64,000 bases of DNA, taken from assembly GCA_031367435.1 (NCBI GenBank), contig JANLPV010000048.1:121621-185620 (forward strand), written 5' to 3'. This document shows, piece by piece, positions 58,593-64,000 of this stretch; the stretch's first letter is position 1; every line of letters begins with the position of its first letter. The stretch is from WLMZ01 sp031367435 (GTDB lineage Bacteria > Actinomycetota > Acidimicrobiia > Acidimicrobiales > Ilumatobacteraceae). The notes under the pieces were generated by a model. That model was not told where the DNA came from. It worked only from the letters and a program-made list of their open reading frames with translations, and ran no database searches. Position numbers and translations under genes: made by a program.

Positions 58593-59148
58593 TCAGGTGC
58601 TGGTGCGCGGCATCGGCGACCGCACCCGCGACGTCGAGCGGAACACCCACCACAATGCCGGTGTCGATAATGCGCACAACGACCGCCTGTGTGGTGAGGA
58701 TGCTGCCGCTGGCGAGGAGGGCTGCAGTGTCGCCCACGCTGACGAGAGAGGGGTTCGCATCCTCCACGGCCATCGCCAGCCATCCAGATGGCAGGAGTGC
58801 GAGTGCGCCCGTCGTCGCGGCGAGGTCGCCTTCAACAATGATCTCGCCGACGGCAATGGCCTGGCGCGCAGTTGCTCCGCCGGGCAATTCGGAACGAGCC
58901 GATGGCGGTACTGCGGCCTGGGGTATTCGGCGACTCGTGACAACAGCGTCAAGCGCAGCCCCGGGCGGGATCTCGCTGCTTGCCACCAATACCGATGCCG
59001 TCGTGCCCCACGAGTTTCGCTGATGCCGTAGGTCTGACACCCACGAGTGCATGACGAGAGCGAGTGCCAGAGCGACCGCGCCAACACTTGTCCAATAGAT
59101 CCAGGGTCGGCGAGCCAACAACATTCGTACATGCGAAAAGATTTGCAT
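58555..59148 (-). CDS. SAF-domain (CpaB-like) membrane protein
   Basis: A 197-residue protein with an N-terminal membrane anchor (RPWIYWTSVGAVALALALVM, about 14-33) and an SAF domain: VLVASSEIPPGAALDAVVTSRRIPQAAVPPSA...ARQAIAVGEIIVEGDL, the beta-clip fold of Flp pilus assembly CpaB and SAF proteins. The ATG has a strong GGAGGT. No other pilus genes are nearby, so it may serve a distant Tad locus or something else. It overlaps the uppP end. Confidence 0.72.
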   Translation of the reverse strand: MQIFSHVRMLLARRPWIYWTSVGAVALALALVMHSWVSDLRHQRNSWGTTASVLVASSEIPPGAALDAVVTSRRIPQAAVPPSARSELPGGATARQAIAVGEIIVEGDLAATTGALALLPSGWLAMAVEDANPSLVSVGDTAALLASGSILTTQAVVVRIIDTGIVVGVPLDVAGAVADAAHQHLITVALSANPSQR

Positions 59149-59237
59149 GTGACCTCCTCGAGCGCGTCGAACAGAGCGGGGGAAGACGAGTCGGCCCGAC
59201 GGCCGCGAGTTCGAGCGGTTGCTCGTTGTCTGGCTGG

Positions 59238-59639
59238 TCAGTTACCCGAACTTGACGACGACGAGCTGCTGGTGCTCGCCGCGGCCGGTGTCGGCGTTGC
59301 TGGTGTTGATGAACTCGACGAACTCGAGCTTGAAGCTGTACCGGAGTCACTCGACGTGGAGCTCGAACCGGAATTCGAGGTCGTACTTGCTGAGTCAGTT
59401 GAGCCGTTTGCCGTCGTTGACGAACTGTTCGACGAACTCGAACCGGACCCGCCGCGGCTGTCGGTCTTGTAGAAGCCGCCACCTTTGAAGGTCACCCCAA
59501 CCGGCAAGAACACTTTCTTTACGGGCATCGACACGCCGGTTCCCGGATGCGTTGCCTCGGTGAGTGCATTGTCGGTGAAGGCCTGCTGCACTTCGATCGT
59601 CTCGCCAGTGTCGATGAACTTATAGACGTAGGTAGGCAT
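59238..59639 (-). CDS. FmdB-like protein lacking zinc-ribbon cysteines, with Ser-rich tail
   Basis: A 133-residue protein. Residues 1-60 (MPTYVYKFIDTGETIEVQQAF...LPVGVTFKGGGFYKTDSRGG) align over the whole length with the FmdB/CxxC_CxxC_SSSS family, yet all four zinc-binding cysteines are replaced (KFIDTG and EATHPGTG instead of CxxCG pairs). The remaining 70 residues are almost pure Ser/Thr/Gly/Ala. The start at 59639 matches the conserved MPTY. Whether it still binds nucleic acid or a partner is unknown. Confidence 0.77.
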   Translation of the reverse strand: MPTYVYKFIDTGETIEVQQAFTDNALTEATHPGTGVSMPVKKVFLPVGVTFKGGGFYKTDSRGGSGSSSSNSSSTTANGSTDSASTTSNSGSSSTSSDSGTASSSSSSSSSTPATPTPAAASTSSSSSSSSGN

Positions 59640-59713
59640 AACCGGGTCTCCGAAACCTTCTGGCAGTCGACAGTGACGAGTGCCAGCGTACCGGCTTTGT
59701 ATGCTCACCCTCC

Positions 59714-60586
59714 ATGCGAGTCACGACGGCTGTTATCCCCGCGGCCGGACTTGGAACCCGTTTCCTTCCCGCAACAAAGGCAGTGCCCAAAGAACTCCTG
59801 CCGATCATCGATGTTCCCGCGCTGCAGCTCATTATCGACGAAGCCGTCGGCGCGGGCATCGAACACGTCGTTATCGTCAACAGCCGTAGTAAGCCCGCGA
59901 TCGAGGCCTACTTCGCCGACGCCCCGGAGGTGATTGCCAAGCTTGTTGCGGGCGGGCGAGAGGAACTCGCTGAGCGCATGCGTTCAGTCGGCCGTGACGT
60001 TCGTGTCAGCTTTGCCTATCAACACGCGGCCCTTGGTCTTGGCCATGCCGTTGGCTGCGCCCGCGATGCCGTTGGCAATCAGCCATTCGCTGTGTTGCTT
60101 CCTGATGAGCTCATGGGCTCGAGCGAGTTGCTCAGCGCAATGTGCGAGGTGTGTTCGTCATCGGGCGGAAGCGTTGTCGGTCTCAAGAGGGTGCCCCGCG
60201 ACGCCGTCAGTGCCTATGGCGTCATCGATCCCATCGGTGAGGTCAACGCCGACGGTGTTGTGCAGGTGCGCGATCTTGTCGAAAAACCAGCAGTGGCCGA
60301 TGCTCCGAGCGACCTCATCATCATCGGGCGGTACGTGTTGACCCCCGACGTTTTTACCGCAATTGCGGCGCTCAAGCCCGGTGCAGGTGGCGAACTGCAA
60401 CTTACCGATGCGTTGCGTGTGCAGGCGGCTCGATCGCCTTTCCATGGTGTGCTGCGCGACGTTCGCCGCTACGACACCGGCACTCCGCTGGGCTGGCTGA
60501 GCGCCGTGGCCGAATTGGCGCTCGAGCACCCTGAATATGGTGACGCGTTTCGCCACGAACTTCGTCGCATTCTCGGCACGATCTAG
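59714..60586 (+). CDS. galU: UTP--glucose-1-phosphate uridylyltransferase
   Basis: A 290-residue nucleotidyltransferase making UDP-glucose for envelope glycans. The nucleotide-binding block TAVIPAAGLGTRFLPATKAVPKELLPIIDVPALQLIIDEA (4-43) is diagnostic, followed by QHAALGLGHAVGCAR, VLLPDEL and the sugar-binding VEKP. ATG preceded by a TATGCT box 9 nt upstream and no clear Shine-Dalgarno. Its last 4 nt overlap the convergent gene's stop. Confidence 0.94.
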   Translation: MRVTTAVIPAAGLGTRFLPATKAVPKELLPIIDVPALQLIIDEAVGAGIEHVVIVNSRSKPAIEAYFADAPEVIAKLVAGGREELAERMRSVGRDVRVSFAYQHAALGLGHAVGCARDAVGNQPFAVLLPDELMGSSELLSAMCEVCSSSGGSVVGLKRVPRDAVSAYGVIDPIGEVNADGVVQVRDLVEKPAVADAPSDLIIIGRYVLTPDVFTAIAALKPGAGGELQLTDALRVQAARSPFHGVLRDVRRYDTGTPLGWLSAVAELALEHPEYGDAFRHELRRILGTI

Positions 60587-61224
60587 TTGTAGTCGGCCCG
60601 TCGGAAGCTCGGCGGGTAGTCGATCACCAAACCGAACTCGTCGACGTCGAACTCGATCGACCGTTCCGTGTCGAGTTGTTCAAACCTCCAGCGATGCGAG
60701 TCGAGCCGGGTATAGCGCTGGGGGTCGGGTTGTACGTCCAGTGTTTCGACGTCGATTGTGGCAACGACGATTTCGGCAGTCGTACCAACCGGCAGGCTCA
60801 GCCTGCGAATCGGGATGGTGCTCGTGAACGGTGTGCACGAGAGGCACATGTCGATGCAGCCGTCGAGTTCGCGCCGGTGCGCTCCATTCATTTCGCCCCA
60901 GTTACCCCGGCCGTCGGTTCCGAGCCAGAGGTCGGGTTCGTCCATATCGCGAAAGAGCAGAAACTGGCGCACTTGCCACGTCGGTGAGATGCGTATCACG
61001 TATTGCAAGTTCTCGCGTCGCACGTTGCCCGACGCCGTCCACGCTTCATTGTCCCAACTGAGCGTCAGATGCTCGTCGTCGATCTCATCACTCTCGTCGA
61101 TCTCATCACTCCCGTCAGCGACGGCGACGTTGTCTCGTTGCACAGGTCGAGGATCGTCCCGCACCCAACGTGCCTGATGACCGTCTGAGGAGAACACGCG
61201 GTAGGCGGGCTGATGATCACTCAC
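60583..61224 (-). CDS. Putative glycolipid-binding domain protein
   Basis: A 213-residue protein of the putative glycolipid-binding family (PF06475 type). Conserved blocks are LWLGTDGRGNWGEMNGAHRRELDGCIDMCLSCTPFTSTIPIRRL, VQPDPQRYTRLD and the ending FEQLDTERSIEFDVDEFGLVIDYPPSFRRA. Near the N terminus an 18-bp repeat adds an acidic insert DGSDEIDESDEIDDEH (about 37-52). Cytoplasmic; role unknown. Head-on to galU and divergent from moeA. Confidence 0.78.
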   Translation of the reverse strand: MSDHQPAYRVFSSDGHQARWVRDDPRPVQRDNVAVADGSDEIDESDEIDDEHLTLSWDNEAWTASGNVRRENLQYVIRISPTWQVRQFLLFRDMDEPDLWLGTDGRGNWGEMNGAHRRELDGCIDMCLSCTPFTSTIPIRRLSLPVGTTAEIVVATIDVETLDVQPDPQRYTRLDSHRWRFEQLDTERSIEFDVDEFGLVIDYPPSFRRADYN

Positions 61225-61251
61225 CCCTGCATTGTGGCGTCGACGATGCGG

Positions 61252-61257
61252 TACCGT
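61252..61257 (+). promoter_or_regulatory. Putative -10 element of a leaderless moeA promoter
   Basis: TACCGT ends 8 nt before the moeA ATG at 61266; the gap lacks a ribosome-binding sequence. -35 not evident. Confidence 0.4.
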
Positions 61258-61265
61258 GCACCAAC

Positions 61266-62501
61266 ATGGCTGCGGTATTGGTGTCCATCAAAGAGGCGCG
61301 AGCTCTGGTGCTGGCGCGTTGCGTCGTGCTGACGCCGACTGTGGTCGACATTGCGCAGGCGACTGGCTGCATCCTCGCGACCGACGTCATCGCGCCAGAA
61401 GATGTTCCGCCGTTTGCCAATAGCGCGGTCGATGGCTACGCCGTCGTCGCCGCCGATCTCCTCGCCGCACCCCGAGACTTTCCTGTCGTTGCCGAGGTCG
61501 CCGCTGGCGCAGCTGCAGACGTGGTGTTACTGCCCGGCGAGGCAATTCGGATTATGACTGGTGCTCCGGTGCCGGTAGGCGCTGATGCGGTCGTCATGGT
61601 CGAAGACACCACGCGTCTCGACGGCGGCACGCGTGTGCGCATCACATCATCGCCCACTGCAGGCCAAGCGATTCGTCGTGCGGGCGACGACATCACGGCC
61701 GGTTCGTCGGTGTTCCCCGCTGGCACGCTCATTCGGCCAGCCGTGGCAGGTGTGCTCGCGAGCGTCAACGCCAGAGCGGTCGCGGTTGTGCCGCGAGCCC
61801 GCGTGGCGGTGCTGTCCACTGGTGACGAACTCATCGACGACGGAAGTGCTCTCGGGCCAGGACAAATTCGCGAGAGCAACAAGACCATGCTTGTTGGGCT
61901 GGTCGCCGATTCGGGCGCGATCGCGGTTGACTTCGGCATCGTTCGCGACGATGAGGCGGCGCTCGAGGCGGTGCTTCGTCACGCGTGCGACACGTGCGAC
62001 GCGGTGGTCACGAGCGGCGGCGTCAGCATGGGCGACTACGACGTGGTGAAGGCCGTGTTGTCGCGCATTGCCGATATGCACTGGATGCAGATCGCGATCA
62101 AGCCCGCCAAGCCGTTTGCATTTGGCCTCCTCACAAACTCCGCCGGTCGTGAGGTGCCCGTGTTCGGCCTCCCGGGCAATCCGGTGTCGTCGCTGGTCAG
62201 CTTCGAGCTCCTTGCTCGTCCGGCGCTGCGACAGATGATGGGCCATACCGAGCCTTTGTTGCGGCCCTCAATCCGCGCAATTGCCGCCACGCCGCTTCGC
62301 CGGTCTCCAGACGGCAAGGTGCACTATCAGCGGGTGCGCGGCGAATTCGCCGCCGACGGCCGCTATCACGTCTCGTCAGGTGGAGCACAGGGCAGTCACC
62401 AACTGGCGGCGACGGCACTGGCAAACGCGTTGGCCGAGCTTCCCGATGGCGATGGTGTTGCGGTCGGCGGCGAGGTCACCGTGTACGTGCTGGCCTTCTG
62501 A
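61266..62501 (+). CDS. moeA: Molybdopterin molybdotransferase
   Basis: A 411-residue MoeA that inserts molybdate into adenylylated molybdopterin. Domain blocks are VPPFANSAVDGYAVVAADL (about 42-60), GEAIRIMTGAPVPVGADAVVMVEDT, VAVLSTGDELIDDG, GGVSMGDYDVVKAVL and VFGLPGNPVSSLVSFELLARPALRQMMG, with a C-terminal beta domain SSGGAQGSHQLAATALANALAELP. The ATG at 61266 lies on the first helix. Followed 37 nt later by moaA, giving the start and final steps of Moco synthesis together. Confidence 0.94.
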   Translation: MAAVLVSIKEARALVLARCVVLTPTVVDIAQATGCILATDVIAPEDVPPFANSAVDGYAVVAADLLAAPRDFPVVAEVAAGAAADVVLLPGEAIRIMTGAPVPVGADAVVMVEDTTRLDGGTRVRITSSPTAGQAIRRAGDDITAGSSVFPAGTLIRPAVAGVLASVNARAVAVVPRARVAVLSTGDELIDDGSALGPGQIRESNKTMLVGLVADSGAIAVDFGIVRDDEAALEAVLRHACDTCDAVVTSGGVSMGDYDVVKAVLSRIADMHWMQIAIKPAKPFAFGLLTNSAGREVPVFGLPGNPVSSLVSFELLARPALRQMMGHTEPLLRPSIRAIAATPLRRSPDGKVHYQRVRGEFAADGRYHVSSGGAQGSHQLAATALANALAELPDGDGVAVGGEVTVYVLAF

Positions 62502-62526
62502 CGAACGCTTTGCCAGGTTTGCGGTC

Positions 62527-62532
62527 TAACCT
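62527..62532 (+). promoter_or_regulatory. Putative -10 element of a leaderless moaA promoter
   Basis: TAACCT ends 6 nt before the moaA ATG at 62539, with no Shine-Dalgarno between. moaA could also be read from the moeA transcript. Confidence 0.4.
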
Positions 62533-62538
62533 GTCGAA

Positions 62539-63558
62539 ATGGATCTCGTCGATCCCTTTGGACGCACCATCCGCGATCTGCGTATATCGGTCACCGACCG
62601 GTGCAATTTTCGCTGCACCTACTGCATGCCTGAAGAAGGAATGAAGTGGCTCCCGCGAAGCGAGGTGCTCACGTTCGAGGAGATCGAGCGACTCGCCAGA
62701 ATCTTCGTTGAGCGCTTCGAGGTCGATGGCCTCCGCCTCACTGGCGGCGAGCCAACTGTTCGCGCGCACATGCCGGTACTCGTCAGCAAGCTTGCGGCTC
62801 TGCGCGTGCCCGCGTCGTCATCGTCGCCATTGGCTGGCCAAAAGCCCGATCTGTCACTCACCACCAACGGCGCAACGTTTCGCCTTGTTGCGCACGAGCT
62901 GCGCGATGCCGGTCTCGATCGCGTCAACATCAGCCTCGACACGCTGCAGCCCGAGCGGTTCTTGCAGATGACCAGACGCAATGAACTCGTCCGCGTGCTC
63001 GACGGTATCGAGGCCGCCAAAGAAGCCGGCTTTGTGCCCGTGAAGATCAATGCCGTGGTCGAACGTGGCGTCAACGACGACGAAATCGTTGCCTTGGCCA
63101 CGTTTGGTCGCGAACGCAACGTAGAGGTTCGCTTCATCGAGTTCATGCCACTCGATGCCTCGGGCCACTGGCTCAACGACAAGGTCGTCGGCCAAGATGA
63201 AATCGTCGCATCGATCAACGCCGTGTATCCCATCGAGCAGATGTCAGCCCGTGGCGCTGCACCTGCGGATCGTTGGCGCTACACCGACGGCGCAGGCATG
63301 ATCGGCATCATCCCCACGGTCACCAAGCCGTTCTGCGGAGACTGCGATCGCGTCCGGCTCACTGCTGAGGGCCAGTTCCGCACCTGCCTGTTCGCCACCA
63401 CGGAATTCGATCTTCTCGCGCTCATGCGCAAGGGCGCGTCTGACGATGACATAGCCGTGGAAATCCAACGCGCGGTGGGCACGAAGTGGGCCGGTCATCA
63501 GATCAATCAGGTGAACTTCATTCGTCCGTCACGCTCGATGAGCCAGATCGGCGGCTGA
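62539..63558 (+). CDS. moaA: GTP 3',8-cyclase (radical SAM)
   Basis: A 339-residue radical-SAM enzyme for the first step of molybdenum cofactor synthesis. The N-terminal cluster motif is VTDRCNFRCTYCMPEEG (CxxxCxxC), GGEPTVR follows, and the C-terminal second cluster is FCGDCDRVRLTAEGQFRTCLF. The insertion RVPASSSSPLAGQKPD between the SAM motif and the second strand is somewhat long. Length and all clusters are intact. The C-terminal -GG tail (SQIGG) is typical and needed for activity. Confidence 0.95.
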   Translation: MDLVDPFGRTIRDLRISVTDRCNFRCTYCMPEEGMKWLPRSEVLTFEEIERLARIFVERFEVDGLRLTGGEPTVRAHMPVLVSKLAALRVPASSSSPLAGQKPDLSLTTNGATFRLVAHELRDAGLDRVNISLDTLQPERFLQMTRRNELVRVLDGIEAAKEAGFVPVKINAVVERGVNDDEIVALATFGRERNVEVRFIEFMPLDASGHWLNDKVVGQDEIVASINAVYPIEQMSARGAAPADRWRYTDGAGMIGIIPTVTKPFCGDCDRVRLTAEGQFRTCLFATTEFDLLALMRKGASDDDIAVEIQRAVGTKWAGHQINQVNFIRPSRSMSQIGG

Positions 63559-63563
63559 CGCAC

Positions 63564-64000
63564 TTGCGCGGCGCCACTCGTCGAGGTGGCAGCGTTGCCT
63601 TGGTTGTGCTGCTTGCGTCAACGGCGTTGTCCGCCTCTGCCGCCGGCCCGCTGACGGCGATCTCAGCTCCGGCCGTCGTGCTGATCGGTGCGCAGCGTTT
63701 GGGCATACCCATCGGCGGCTGTCCGATTTTTCCGTCGGACAATGCGTGGAACACACGCGTTGATACCGCGCCGGTGCGTGTGGGGTCGGATGAGACCATT
63801 GCTGAGATTCAGTCCACGGGTGTTACCACACTTCATCCCGACTTCGGCCAGAACGCAAGATATGGCATCCCGTATGTGGTGGTACCCGCGTCGCAACCGC
63901 TTGTGCCGATCAGCTACAACGGTGCTGCGGACGAAAGCGATCCAGGTCCGTTCCCCGTGCCGCTCAACGCCCCCGTTGAATTCGGTAGTGACCGGCACGT
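63564..64000 (+). CDS. Secreted protein of unknown function (3' partial)
   Basis: An open frame running off the window. From a TTG at 63564, 5 nt after the moaA stop, it reads LRGATRRGGSVALVVLLASTALSASAAG, a clear signal peptide (basic, hydrophobic, Ala-x-Ala-like end). The mature part has GGCPIFPSDNAWNTRVDTAPV, TTLHPDFGQNARYGIPYVVV and a Pro-rich segment, resembling actinobacterial extracellular proteins with a CPxFPxDNxWN motif that are mostly uncharacterised. Start codon uncertain, no strong ribosome-binding site. At least 145 residues are visible. Confidence 0.65.
   Translation, partial: MRGATRRGGSVALVVLLASTALSASAAGPLTAISAPAVVLIGAQRLGIPIGGCPIFPSDNAWNTRVDTAPVRVGSDETIAEIQSTGVTTLHPDFGQNARYGIPYVVVPASQPLVPISYNGAADESDPGPFPVPLNAPVEFGSDRH

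Noticed and set aside
59047..59472. Acidic open frame (ELDDDELLVL...) on the plus strand
   Set aside because: It is antisense to the Ser-rich tail of the FmdB-like gene: serine codons read backwards give Glu/Asp/Leu-rich peptides. No start signal or homologous domain.
1..64000. tRNA, rRNA, transposase or prophage genes
   Set aside because: I looked for conserved rRNA/tRNA stretches and DDE/integrase-like products and recognised none; a tRNAscan/ISfinder run would be decisive.

Overview
The window looks like chromosomal DNA from a high-GC Actinomycetota, most likely Acidimicrobiia (Ilumatobacter-like); the class is inference. Supporting signs are mycothiol-linked maleylpyruvate-isomerase-fold proteins, a PAC2 proteasome-chaperone-like protein, an F420-type deazaflavin nitroreductase, an actinobacterial-style B12 riboswitch, frequent GTG/TTG starts and probable leaderless promoters. 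Genes are tightly packed: many 1-4 nt start/stop overlaps, several convergent overlaps, few intergenic gaps above 250 bp. I see no rRNA, tRNA, CRISPR array, transposase or prophage.

Layout. 1-3.3 kb: branched-chain amino acid genes ilvB (5' end outside the window), ilvN, ilvC, then a repeat-filled spacer. 3.5-8.7 kb: a lipoprotein, then a four-gene cassette (COG2159 amidohydrolase, acetoacetate-decarboxylase-fold protein, SDR, second amidohydrolase) of unknown pathway, preceded by an array of 16-bp repeats. 8.7-15.2 kb: metY behind a palindrome-bearing promoter, serC with a PAC2 gene, an aspartate-type aminotransferase, and an orphan acetolactate-synthase-like TPP enzyme. 15.4-17.3 kb: a lower-GC pair, C5 DNA methyltransferase plus GIY-YIG nuclease, probably a type II restriction-modification module. 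17.3-23.3 kb: B12 region, with cobO-cobU-cobT-cobS on the minus strand and a riboswitch-controlled btuF-btuC-btuD type importer on the plus strand. 23.3-25.8 kb: gnd-zwf (pentose phosphate pathway). 25.8-28.1 kb: a DinB/MDMPI-fold protein and a CopC-CopD-type copper fusion. 28.1-30.3 kb: a WXG100-like small protein coupled to a 609-residue protein of unknown function. 30.3-33.8 kb: S4 RNA-binding protein, lipoprotein, GNAT, Gfo/Idh/MocA oxidoreductase, surE. 33.8-37.9 kb: TPP-riboswitch operon thiN-thiB-thiP-thiQ. 38-47 kb: deazaflavin nitroreductase, SDR-DUF2867, DMT exporter, CDF transporter, FabG-like SDR, NfuA-like protein, two more MDMPI-fold genes, a VOC protein and an N-acyl-D-amino-acid-deacylase-like amidohydrolase. 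47-49.8 kb: hisN-type phosphatase and dxs. 49.9-54.2 kb: two PAP2-type membrane phosphatases around a GT-C glycosyltransferase, then two lipoproteins. 54.3-64 kb: tldD-tldE, PHP phosphoesterase, uppP, a lone SAF/CpaB-like gene, an FmdB-like protein without its zinc cysteines, galU, a glycolipid-binding-domain protein, moeA, moaA, and the start of a secreted protein cut by the window edge.

The most noteworthy points are the B12 riboswitch whose terminator hairpin also buries the Shine-Dalgarno sequence; the WXG-like/609-aa pair; the amidohydrolase/ADC-fold cassette, whose ADC-like member keeps the catalytic lysines but seems to lack the usual glutamates; the horizontally acquired-looking R-M pair; and a habit of short (12-16 bp) tandem-repeat arrays placed just after stop codons or just before starts.
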